A DNA stretch of 43,744 nt from positions 1 through 43,744 of the forward strand of contig CAZMSC010000013.1 in the NCBI GenBank assembly GCA_964568845.1, written 5' to 3'. Numbering within the stretch: the first letter of the stretch is position 1; each line of letters begins with the position of its first letter. Positions 34,001 through 41,152 of the stretch are shown here, in pieces. The DNA is from DTBU01 sp964568845 (GTDB lineage: Archaea > Thermoproteota > CALKCG01 > B24). The notes under the pieces were generated by a model. The model had not been told where the DNA came from. It worked only from the letters and a program-made list of their open reading frames with translations, and did not search any database. A program made the translations under genes and the position numbers.

Positions 34001-35615
34001 GAAGCGTTGTCGTCACATTTCCAGCCATATCCACGTATAGTTTTTTAATGGGGCGATCAAAATTGTCAAATATCTCAAGCAGGGTATCCCCCAATACAGC
34101 TTCACCGTCAAAATCGGTGACTCTAAACGTGACGTTAACCGTAGGAGTTAAAATCGGTAGAATAATTCTAACCGGGTAATTAACTGTGAACGTTTCATTC
34201 CATGTTGTTAGTGTGAATTCTATGTTGTATAAGCCTTCGGCTTTACCTCGGAATATCCAGCGAGTGGTCCAAATGCTTCTAGCCGGTAGAGCACTATGGT
34301 AGACGGCTTTAGAAAGACAATCCAAACCAGAACCATATGAAGCATTTAAAAGCACGTGATAAAGTTCGCTCTGAATGGTGACTCTAACCGTTATGACAAA
34401 TTCATCGTATATGTTAACCTGTCTAGGGCCATCTACGTTAAAGAGGACCTTTGGCAGTGAAACCTTAACGATCAGCGGAGTGACATATTTAATATACTCG
34501 CCATCCAGCGTTTTCACATCAGGAGACTCCTTAAATAGGAGGACTCTTGTTTTAAAGGTTAAACTGACGCTTGAGGATATTTTCGACGGATCTATAATGT
34601 ATATCACTATGTCATTATCTGGAACACTTGTTCCAACAATTAAGCGACCGAGGAGATCTGTTGGAAGCATCGTTACGAATATGCCTCTGTTAAAGCCTGC
34701 CAGTGCAGACCAATTTCCAGGATTGAAAGACGAGAATTCCCTTACCGAGGATAGGTCTATGGAGGAGCCGTTTGATAAGATAATTGTCTGAAAAATTCCT
34801 TTCCTGTACATTGTGTTGAATGGGCTTAATGCTGTGATGTCTGAGCCTTCCGTAGGTTTGAATGTTGTTTCAAAGTCGAAGAAGCGGCTGTTCGCGTAAA
34901 ACCTGAAAACCCTCTCAACCAAAACACCAGGATAAGACCCCTTCACACGAATCTCAACACATAATGAGCCGTTGACCGAAACCGTTGTATTTACTTTACC
35001 CATATCAATTGGTGTAAGCCAGGTGTTGTTTGTCATTACGCATGGAGATGCGAAGCTCCAGGAAGACGGTATTAGAGATTCGTTTAGACCAGATGCGAGA
35101 TCGTAAAGAGCATAAAGACCTAAAGTTGGGTTTATTCTGAATACTGCTTTTAAATAGCTGTTTTCAACGATCAAGTCTTTCGTTCCATTTTTAAATCTGA
35201 TTTCGCGTAAAATTAAATCGGATGCTTTCGTATAATCTGGAGGCTTCATAAATGTAGGAGAGTATTTGAGTGTGTAGCTTCTATTCATACTGCTTGCGAC
35301 GTCTGTTAGGATTAAGATTTTAGCATAGCTGTAGTATTGTGTGTTTGGATAGTACTGTGCTTCAAGTATTTGATACGGTACCTCCACGCCGCTCTCATCT
35401 AAAAGCCTTAAAGAACCTAGAGCAGCCTCACCATAAGAGAAGTTTGCGGAAAAAACAACAGGCTCAGAAACATACTTGAGTTTTAATGGTGTCTCCACGT
35501 ATACTTTTATCGGACTGCTTTTAGACTCGGCCGCAACATGTTTAGGACTAGAAATAGCAGATAAAACAGTTGACAATAGTAAGATTCCTATTAAGGCGCT
35601 AACCAGCCTCCTCAA
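31047..35615 (-). CDS. Giant cell-surface protein with two tandem 624-residue units and a C-terminal anchor
   Basis: A 1522-residue secreted protein. Signal peptide about 1-29, unit 1 about 47-670, unit 2 about 671-1294, then Ig-like/carboxypeptidase-regulatory-like repeats (VLDVDGAPVSNASVYLL), one membrane helix (1449-1468) and a 54-residue cytoplasmic tail with a coiled-coil hairpin (YRSGEVEASLYGKLKREY). Each unit has a mixed beta domain (LIVENSYLKAVFRINPTLG; it recalls carbohydrate-active enzyme domains but I cannot name it), a middle beta region and two Ig-like domains (NVTFRVTDFDGE). Many N-x-S/T sequons. Units contain two blocks of identical DNA. Start TTG at 35615 overlaps the coiled-coil gene by 17 bases; stop five bases before the FtsX-like start. 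Confidence 0.8.
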   Translation of the reverse strand: MRRLVSALIGILLLSTVLSAISSPKHVAAESKSSPIKVYVETPLKLKYVSEPVVFSANFSYGEAALGSLRLLDESGVEVPYQILEAQYYPNTQYYSYAKILILTDVASSMNRSYTLKYSPTFMKPPDYTKASDLILREIRFKNGTKDLIVENSYLKAVFRINPTLGLYALYDLASGLNESLIPSSWSFASPCVMTNNTWLTPIDMGKVNTTVSVNGSLCVEIRVKGSYPGVLVERVFRFYANSRFFDFETTFKPTEGSDITALSPFNTMYRKGIFQTIILSNGSSIDLSSVREFSSFNPGNWSALAGFNRGIFVTMLPTDLLGRLIVGTSVPDNDIVIYIIDPSKISSSVSLTFKTRVLLFKESPDVKTLDGEYIKYVTPLIVKVSLPKVLFNVDGPRQVNIYDEFVITVRVTIQSELYHVLLNASYGSGLDCLSKAVYHSALPARSIWTTRWIFRGKAEGLYNIEFTLTTWNETFTVNYPVRIILPILTPTVNVTFRVTDFDGEAVLGDTLLEIFDNFDRPIKKLYVDMAGNVTTTLQMGGYKILIYKNEQLIGCNYINVFRYENITLKTWLYDFNVMMLDETGKPAIGALAVLKPLNDSTSSRYRAPSNSSGIARFEDVFNGSYVLEIFWRDELVENTTVSVQSDEFTYRTVFNAWPMKIIVSAPKDIKYVSEPVVFSANFSYGEAALGSLRLLDESGVEVPYQILEAQYYPNTQYYSYAKILILTDVASSMNRSYTLKYSPTFMKPPDYTKASDLILREIRFKNGTKDLIVENSYLKAVFRINPTLGLYALYDLASGLNESLIPSSWSFASPCVMTNNTWLTPIDMGKVNTTVSVNGSLCVEIRVKGSYPGVLVERVFRFYANSRFFDFETTFKPTEGSDITALSPFNTMYRKESYQTVILSDGSILPLTSISYARSFKAGNWSALEGFHGGIWLSIEPRDALTHLIVQTDIPGYYMITYIADHMRLVKGQDFAFKGRIMLLPEYFDLKTLENEFLRFETSPIVKVKTPMALIRAQGPSQTILGNILTINLDVVALKDLSDLMLNASYGSGLDCLSKAVYHSALPARSIWTTRWIFRGKAEGLYNIEFTLTTWNETFVVVYPVKVLLPVIAPSVNVTFFVSDYDGESIIRDVTLKLLSPAGIALNLPIGPSGNVSSKIQMGRYEWYAYDGNQTIGKGIVDIFRPENITLRTWLYDFNVMVLSSDGSPLAGVLAILKALNMNISKEYVRLSGSNGLIRFSDIINGSYNLKILGWQGELIENTTVMIQKDELYHTAVAKAWVVKARVLDVDGAPVSNASVYLLDENMTQIKAVVSDEDGFALLGGLVKGNYSVRVEYLGVMVGYQYFEAPIVGQVLEIPCRVCKLEVIPVDPWNNPLIGSDVTISFRPTPYTYQTFTSSFKSPEKPISLLLPEGSSCTIRASSGLYEGSSDMVLRRSTRLILKASIRISAVFMPGLTVFFWIFVIYSWRRRVRVFSVEVLKLKSMLSKLDELYRSGEVEASLYGKLKREYEDKLHKLLEGG
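32316..32477. repeat. 162-bp perfect direct repeat, copy in unit 2
   Basis: Identical to 34188-34349, again at an offset of 1872 bp. It encodes residues about 1047-1100 (NASYGSGLDCLSKAVYHS and following). The 454 bases between this block and the 676-bp block are diverged between the units but have the same length. Confidence 0.95.
32932..33607. repeat. 676-bp perfect direct repeat, copy in unit 2
   Basis: Identical base for base, by eye, to 34804-35479, at an offset of exactly 1872 bp. It encodes residues about 671-895 of the giant surface protein, the first domain of unit 2. Beyond both edges the two copies differ at once. Confidence 0.95.
34188..34349. repeat. 162-bp perfect direct repeat, copy in unit 1
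   Basis: Partner of 32316-32477, encoding residues about 423-476 of the surface protein. Confidence 0.95.
34804..35479. repeat. 676-bp perfect direct repeat, copy in unit 1
   Basis: Partner of 32932-33607. It encodes residues about 47-271 of the surface protein, directly after the signal peptide and a short linker. Confidence 0.95.
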
Positions 35616-36360
35616 CTTCCTCAGCTCCTATCACGCTAGTTAATTCGATTATCCGCTCATCGATAGTATCCAACCTATCTCTAAGCTCTGTTATGCGTGT
35701 ATTTATGGAAGATAGATCTTCTTCCAGTCTAGACCTTTTGGCATCATATTCGCCTCTATCGTATTCACCGACCATAAATCTAACCCAGAGCTCTTTAAGC
35801 TGCTCTCTGAGATTGTTAGCATCCTTCTCGAGGTCTGATAGCTCTGATTCTAGATCTGCTTTATCTACAAGCCAACTCTCAATTATCGAATCGACGAATC
35901 TACGGTATACGAGTTTCTTCTCCCTTAAAGCATTCTGATCCACATCTGGACTTTTAAGGTATTGAGTATACTGAGAGGCTATGAAGAGCCTAGAGTCCAT
36001 GTCTAGGCTTTCTAGGGCATCATCTATCCGTATTGTAAGTTCTTCAAGCCTCGATATTATATCTGAAGAGCCCGCTGTCCCAGCGTTAACTTTAGCCCTC
36101 TCCATTTCAACTATACATCTAACTCTCAAGTCTTCCAACTCTGCTCTAAGCTTAAAAAACCTGTCTAGGAGCCCTATAAGCTGGGTCATATAATCTTTTC
36201 TAATGGATTCGGCTGTTTGGGAGCTGACCTCACCGCTTGAAATAAGCTGATTAAGTTTCTCAAGCTTAATACGCATATCTCTTAACATACTGGAAGTCTC
36301 ATTAAATTCTCGAATAGTTGAGGAAACCACATCAGATATACTGGGGGTACCGCGGTCCAA
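35599..36360 (-). CDS. Cytoplasmic coiled-coil protein
   Basis: A 253-residue protein, almost all alpha-helical with heptad patterns: helices at about 15-90, 100-125, 135-170 and 170-245 (LESELSDLEKDANNLREQ, LRDRLDTIDERIIELT). No signal peptide, membrane helix or catalytic motif. Two places show a helical-turn motif (LISSGEVSS and FMVGEYDRGEY) like those in the tails of the next two gene products. Start TTG at 36360, with TATA-like TTTATATTA about 30-35 bases upstream; it is the first gene of the operon and overlaps the surface protein gene by 17 bases. A scaffold role under the membrane, linking the other two proteins, is inferred. Confidence 0.72.
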   Translation of the reverse strand: MDRGTPSISDVVSSTIREFNETSSMLRDMRIKLEKLNQLISSGEVSSQTAESIRKDYMTQLIGLLDRFFKLRAELEDLRVRCIVEMERAKVNAGTAGSSDIISRLEELTIRIDDALESLDMDSRLFIASQYTQYLKSPDVDQNALREKKLVYRRFVDSIIESWLVDKADLESELSDLEKDANNLREQLKELWVRFMVGEYDRGEYDAKRSRLEEDLSSINTRITELRDRLDTIDERIIELTSVIGAEEVEEAG

Positions 36361-36446
36361 CGGACTCTACCAGAGAAATTAGAAATCTATAACATAATAT
36401 AAATGTTACCTACCTAGGTCATCATTATGATGACCTTAATTACCAG

Positions 36447-36522
36447 TGGGGCCGGCCGGATTTGAACCGGCGATCACGTGGGCCCGAGCCACGTAGCCTA
36501 GACCAAACTAGCCGACGGCCCC
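36447..36522 (-). tRNA. tRNA-Pro (anticodon CGG)
   Basis: Cloverleaf on the minus strand: acceptor GGGGCCG/CGGCCCC, D-arm with conserved A14, G18G19 and A21, anticodon stem CGTGG/CCACG with loop CTCGGGC giving anticodon CGG, five-base variable loop, and T arm GCCGG-TTCAAAT-CCGGC. The discriminator is A; CCA is not encoded. There is no intron in the anticodon loop. A TATA box lies 30 bases upstream. Confidence 0.96.
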
Positions 36523-36547
36523 TCCCAATTTAGGAGTTAGAGACGCA

Positions 36548-36556
36548 CTATAAAAG
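36548..36556 (-). promoter_or_regulatory. TATA box of tRNA-Pro
   Basis: CTTTTATAG on the minus strand, centred 30 bases upstream of the tRNA 5' end, as expected for an archaeal tRNA promoter. Confidence 0.6.
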
Positions 36557-36625
36557 AGTTGCCTTTACAGAAGATTGTGGAGAAATTAAACTTAAATTCG
36601 ATTGAAGGCTCTTTCTTAAATTGGT

Positions 36626-38392
36626 TTGCCGTTGATAGAAGATGCGCTTAGAGATGAATTGAAAGAATTATGCAAAGTGTTAGATGAACTGGGGGCCTTC
36701 AGAATAGGGGTGACTGTAGAGGTTAGGAAGATTCTAGAGAATAGAAACTGTGGGTTTAAAAAAATTAAACTAATGATCGATTCGATAAGGGTTAAAGATG
36801 GTGTGTTGTACTGCGTAGCCGATGTATGCGATGTTGAAAAGATGTTCTGCATAGCTGAAAGCGCTGTTAAGCCTCCTTCCCTTTTTAAGAATAATTTGGT
36901 GGTCGAATTCGACGGCTATAAGGTATTCATGGTAGATTTTAACGCCGATAATTTGAGAAAATTCCTAAAGGAGAGACCTGAATTTGGCCCAAAAAACCTA
37001 GGTAAGAAAGCTAGATTGGGATTGGGTGTTAGAATGTTGTTTACTCTCCAGCACCTCGTAAATGTTTTGAAGGAGATAAATATTCCGGCGGATTTCCAGC
37101 TATCCGCGGGTAGGGAGTTCTCCCTTAAAGATGTTGTAAATGCGCCTCCAGGGGTGTATCCAGAGTGGCTCGGCCACACCGGGCTAGATGCTGAAACCTT
37201 GTATAGCAGTATAGCTTTAGGATGCTTCAAAATGGGTTTTGATAATTACGGTACTGAAATCGACCATCTAATCGTCGTCAGACAGCCCAGTAGAGCTTTA
37301 ACGAGAATACTTTCGCATGGGGAACAGATGGGTGAACATGCTTCAAAGGGGTTGGAGGCATCTATGGATTATAATAGGAGGATAATAGATGAAGCTACTG
37401 AAACGGGCTTTGTAAGAGGTATAACGGTAGATGCTTCTGACCTTATTAGATACGAGTTTACAGACCTGTCAAAGTGGTCTACTGAAAGTGTTAGGGAGAA
37501 GTTTTTGATGGAGTTTGGTGAGGAGGCTGAAGAGGTGCTTCACAATATTCAACCGTATCATTGCTATACGTTGGGTGACGTCAAAATATCGTTTAGTGAA
37601 GAAGATGTTATGAGGATTTCCTTAAAATACAGGCTATGTCTACTTAAATCTAAAGAACTGTATGAATATTTTAAGAGCAGGGTTGGGGAAGATTTCAGCT
37701 ACGAGCTTTCACTAGATGAGACGTCTGAGCCCACAGAGCCCAAGGAATTGTTCTACTGCCTCGCCGAGTGTAAGAGGATGGGTATAGCTGTTGATCTAGT
37801 AGCTCCAAATGTGGGGTTTAATAAGAGAGAAGACTATAAGGGTCCACTGGACACGCTTGAAAAGAGGGTTAGAATTCTGGCGGCTGTAGCTGAATATTTC
37901 AACGCTATTCTAGATTTCCACTCCGGTAGCGATAAAAGCGTCGAAGTTTATCGGACAATTTCAAAGGCATGTAAAGGTAGGTTGAAGCTTAAAATGTCTA
38001 CAATATATCAGCTTAAGTTCTTCGAAACACTTGCGGAATTCCCCGAAGGAAGCGAGGAGAGGAATGTTTTTGAAGAAATCTGGGACTATACTCTAGAATA
38101 CGTCAAGAAGAGAGCCTTAGAAGGTGATAAAGTCGCCGAGCAACAGCTTAGAGAAGTCGCTGAGCGTATGGATAGACCCGGTTTTATAAAAAGTCCTAAG
38201 GATGATTTCTTCAGATACTACTCCTTCATAGTGGTTAACGCTAAAAACCCAGACGGTAAGAGGATATTCATGGATAGGCTTTATGAGCTTTCATCTAGGA
38301 GAGAGGTTTATGGGAGATACTTTGTAAAGGTTTTTAACGTCACCAAGACAGTTGCCGACGCGTTAGACTTAATTAGAGCAAGCTTAGAATAA
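36626..38392 (+). CDS. Tagaturonate epimerase (UxaE)-family protein
   Basis: A 588-residue protein resembling UxaE, which interconverts tagaturonate and fructuronate in galacturonate breakdown. Family-like segments: SLDETSEPTEPKELF, MGIAVDLVAPNVGFNKREDY, LDFHSGSDKSVEVY and LKMSTIYQLKFFETLAE. It is longer than the roughly 500-residue bacterial enzymes because of an N-terminal extension of about 90 residues. Start TTG at 36626 (TTG at 36632 possible), with a weak AT-rich box near 36586-36600. No other uronate gene is in the window, so the substrate in this archaeon may differ. It is followed by a phosphoribosyltransferase gene 62 bases on. Confidence 0.65.
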   Translation: MPLIEDALRDELKELCKVLDELGAFRIGVTVEVRKILENRNCGFKKIKLMIDSIRVKDGVLYCVADVCDVEKMFCIAESAVKPPSLFKNNLVVEFDGYKVFMVDFNADNLRKFLKERPEFGPKNLGKKARLGLGVRMLFTLQHLVNVLKEINIPADFQLSAGREFSLKDVVNAPPGVYPEWLGHTGLDAETLYSSIALGCFKMGFDNYGTEIDHLIVVRQPSRALTRILSHGEQMGEHASKGLEASMDYNRRIIDEATETGFVRGITVDASDLIRYEFTDLSKWSTESVREKFLMEFGEEAEEVLHNIQPYHCYTLGDVKISFSEEDVMRISLKYRLCLLKSKELYEYFKSRVGEDFSYELSLDETSEPTEPKELFYCLAECKRMGIAVDLVAPNVGFNKREDYKGPLDTLEKRVRILAAVAEYFNAILDFHSGSDKSVEVYRTISKACKGRLKLKMSTIYQLKFFETLAEFPEGSEERNVFEEIWDYTLEYVKKRALEGDKVAEQQLREVAERMDRPGFIKSPKDDFFRYYSFIVVNAKNPDGKRIFMDRLYELSSRREVYGRYFVKVFNVTKTVADALDLIRASLE

Positions 38393-38454
38393 TCTAATGC
38401 TTCACACATAGGTTGAAAGTGAATTTTAACGAATTCATCTAACTGGTGGTTGAA

Positions 38455-39042
38455 TTGGTCACTTACGAAGCCCCAAGTTGGGATGAGATCTACGAGATGT
38501 GTCTAGATCTAGCGTCTATGATTAAAGCTTCAGGTTTTAAACCAGATTTAATCGTAGGCATAGCTAGAGGCGGATGGGTTCCAGCTAGGCTTTTATCAGA
38601 TTTTTTAGACAACCCAAATATTACAAGCATAAAGGTTGAATTTTACTTGGATATTGGGAAGACTAAAGACGAGCCTACGATAACGCAGGACATACAGGTC
38701 TCTGTAAGTGGGAAGAAGATCCTGTTGGTCGATGACGTAGCGGATACAGGTAAGAGCCTAATGCTCGTTAAAAATCATCTTAAAAACATGGGCGCTTTAG
38801 AAACTAGGATAGCTTGCTTATATTTCAAGCCTTGGTCTATAGTGAAGCCCGACTACTATGTTAGAGAGACCGAGGCTTGGATAATATTTCCACATGAAAT
38901 CAGAGAATCTGCTGCAAAGATATGGTTAAGGGTCAAGGCCGAGGGGGGAGGGTTAAAAGACGTCAAGAAGATTCTGGTAGAAGCCGGTGTTAAACGTAAA
39001 ATAGTCAGTAGGATAGTAAGGGATTTCCTCAATGATAGTTGA
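38455..39042 (+). CDS. Purine-type phosphoribosyltransferase
   Basis: A 195-residue type I PRTase. The PRPP-binding motif is KILLVDDVADTGKSL, and the N-terminal PDLIVGIARGGWVPARLLSD loop is typical of the xanthine/guanine (Gpt-like) or hypoxanthine group. A C-terminal extension of about 55 residues (AAKIWLRVKAEGGG, then a helical hairpin) is present. The TTG at 38455 has GGTGG five bases upstream; GTG at 38446 would sit inside that signal. It overlaps the Cgi121 gene by 11 bases, so the two are translationally coupled. Base specificity cannot be told from sequence. Confidence 0.85.
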   Translation: MVTYEAPSWDEIYEMCLDLASMIKASGFKPDLIVGIARGGWVPARLLSDFLDNPNITSIKVEFYLDIGKTKDEPTITQDIQVSVSGKKILLVDDVADTGKSLMLVKNHLKNMGALETRIACLYFKPWSIVKPDYYVRETEAWIIFPHEIRESAAKIWLRVKAEGGGLKDVKKILVEAGVKRKIVSRIVRDFLNDS

Positions 39043-39589
39043 GCTTAAAGAGTATGGATTATACTTGGGAATTTTAACGGTTAGAGGGATCTATGTAGAA
39101 GACCCTGAGCTTTTAATTAGAAGGCTTAGAAGGAACTTTAGCGGTTTAGAGGTTCAAGTCTTAAATGTGAAAAACTTGGCTGGTTTTAAACACATACTCG
39201 TATCGGTTTTAACAGCTCTAGAAGCTATCAACCATAAGTTAAACATAACCAAAAGCCTATCCATGGAGGTTTTAGTCAGAGCCTCAGCTCAAAGGCAGAT
39301 AAGTGAAGCTATAAATATCTTGGGAATTAAGAAAGGCGTATGCGATGCCGCCTTTATAGTGATCGGTGATAAAAGCGAAAAAGTTGAAGAGGCTTTAAAC
39401 GCTCTTATAAGAAGCTATGGTGACCGTGTAGATGAGCACCTCCTTGAAGAAGATAGGTCTAGTCAAATCATAGAAGCATATGGAATATCGGAAGAAGAAT
39501 TTAAAGCTGAAAATGAATACTCAAAAGATAGATGGGAGGCCATTAAAAACTTAATAGCTGAAAAAGTAGCTTTAACTTTAACACTTTAA
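39032..39589 (+). CDS. cgi121: KEOPS complex subunit Cgi121
   Basis: A 185-residue protein matching Cgi121/TPRKB: VQVLNVKNLAGFKHILVSV, ALEAINHKLNITKSLSMEVLV (two halves) and SAQRQISEAINILGIKKG, the segments that bind Bud32 and tRNA. It delivers tRNA to the KEOPS complex for t6A37 formation. The C-terminal 60 residues (VDEHLLEEDRSSQIIEAYG) are helical. ATG at 39032 lies inside the end of the PRTase gene. Other KEOPS genes are not in the window. Confidence 0.88.
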   Translation: MIVELKEYGLYLGILTVRGIYVEDPELLIRRLRRNFSGLEVQVLNVKNLAGFKHILVSVLTALEAINHKLNITKSLSMEVLVRASAQRQISEAINILGIKKGVCDAAFIVIGDKSEKVEEALNALIRSYGDRVDEHLLEEDRSSQIIEAYGISEEEFKAENEYSKDRWEAIKNLIAEKVALTLTL

Positions 39590-39788
39590 TTTCAACCCAC
39601 ATCTTGACTTATGATTTTGTATCCTAGGTTTTATAGTTGTAGCTTTTCCAAATTTTAAAAACCTCGGCAGAATCGAGACAATAATTATCCTCTTTGTTTT
39701 TCAGAATCTATAAGGACAGGACTGCATGATTGTCCTTAGTAGTTTTAAATACTGCTCGATTAAATTTTTAATGAAGAGGTGATTGAAT

Positions 39789-41120
39789 TTGAATAGAACA
39801 CTTCACATTCATCCAAAGAATCCCAGATATTTTACCGAAGATGATGAGCGTGCTGTTTACCTCGCTGGCTCACATACGTGGAGTAATCTACAAGATATGG
39901 GCATAACGGATCCACCTCCTCCGTTTGATTTTCCCGCATATCTGGATTTTCTTCAAAAACACAACCATAATTTTGTCCGGTTATGGCGTTGGGAGATGCC
40001 AAAATGGCGCTATAGTTTAGATAGGCCGTTTTCATTTAGCCAACCACATCCTTGGAAACGTACGGGACCGGGGTTTGCAAAGGATGGAAAGCCTAAATTC
40101 AACTTATATGAGTTTGAAGAGTCGTATTTTAGCCGTCTACGTCATAGAGTAGAGATGGCTACTGAAAGGGGAATATACGTATCGATTATGCTATTCGAAG
40201 GACATTGTGCTCAATTCGCAGTTCAAGGTTGGGAGTTTCATCCATTCCACCCGGATAACAATGTAAACAGCGTAGATGGGGGACGGCTAGAATACTATAC
40301 TCTCAATAATAGGATAGTGTTGGCTTTACAGAGAAGCTATGTTCGCAAAGTGGTGGATACGGTAAACGACCTCGACAACGTTCTTTACGAAATATGCAAT
40401 GAAGCTGGCAACTACTCAACTGAATGGCAGTATCACCTTATCCGCTTCATCAAGTCCTACGAGGCGGAGAAGTCTAAGCAACACCCAGTAGGGATGACTT
40501 TCCAGTATGGCGGTGAGAAGAGCGGCAGTAACGCCAACCTCTTCAATAGTCCCGCAGATTGGATTTCCCCAAATCCGGAGGGAGGATACCGTGAAGACCC
40601 GCCGGTAAACGATGGAAGAAAGGTCGTTTTAAACGATACAGACCACTTGTGGGGAGAGGGGGGTAATCCTCAATGGATCTGGAAGAGCTTTACTAGAGGA
40701 TACAACCCCCTCTTCATGGATCGGATAGTTAATTTAACTAGTCAAACGGTTACATGGGCGGGAATAACACCCGCGGAAGACATACCACAGGCTGAAGAGA
40801 TACGTAAAGCCATGGGTAACACGGTTCAAATATCAAAACGATTCAACATAGCAGAAATGCTGCCTCTACCCGATTTGGCTTCAACCCACTACTGTTTAGC
40901 AAAACCCGGTGAAACATACATCATCTACATACCTTCAGGCGGAGAGGTTAAAGTAGACCTACGAAGTGCAAGGGGAGAGTTGAAGTTGGAGTGGATGGAC
41001 CCAATCAATGGAAGTAGTATGTTGACGGACATGATACAGGGAGGAGATTGGCAAACCTTCAAAACACCATTTACGGGAGACGCTGTGCTTCTACTGTACA
41101 GAGAAACAAAGTTTCATTAA
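39789..41120 (+). CDS. Glycoside hydrolase-like (beta/alpha)8 protein, GH5-clan/DUF4038-like
   Basis: A 443-residue cytoplasmic protein (no signal peptide). Pattern: YLAGSHTWSNLQDMG, NFVRLWRWEMP, RVEMATERGIYVSIMLFEG and NVLYEICNEAGNYSTEW, where the NEA Glu corresponds to the acid/base of clan-A hydrolases. VLNDTDHLWGEGG is the likely second active-site region. A beta domain follows at the C-terminus (GGEVKVDLRSARGEL). Best matches by memory are bacterial, and codon use and lack of archaeal partners fit horizontal transfer. Start TTG at 39789, six bases after GAGGTGA; TTG at 39783 is alternative. It is followed after 32 bases by a kinase-like gene. Confidence 0.72.
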   Translation: MNRTLHIHPKNPRYFTEDDERAVYLAGSHTWSNLQDMGITDPPPPFDFPAYLDFLQKHNHNFVRLWRWEMPKWRYSLDRPFSFSQPHPWKRTGPGFAKDGKPKFNLYEFEESYFSRLRHRVEMATERGIYVSIMLFEGHCAQFAVQGWEFHPFHPDNNVNSVDGGRLEYYTLNNRIVLALQRSYVRKVVDTVNDLDNVLYEICNEAGNYSTEWQYHLIRFIKSYEAEKSKQHPVGMTFQYGGEKSGSNANLFNSPADWISPNPEGGYREDPPVNDGRKVVLNDTDHLWGEGGNPQWIWKSFTRGYNPLFMDRIVNLTSQTVTWAGITPAEDIPQAEEIRKAMGNTVQISKRFNIAEMLPLPDLASTHYCLAKPGETYIIYIPSGGEVKVDLRSARGELKLEWMDPINGSSMLTDMIQGGDWQTFKTPFTGDAVLLLYRETKFH

Positions 41121-41152
41121 CATAATTTCCTAAAAGAGGTGAGGGTGACGTT

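Noticed and set aside
33697..35500. Plus-strand frames opposite the giant surface protein gene
   Set aside because: They are shadows of the duplicated minus-strand gene, low in natural composition and without starts or ribosome sites.
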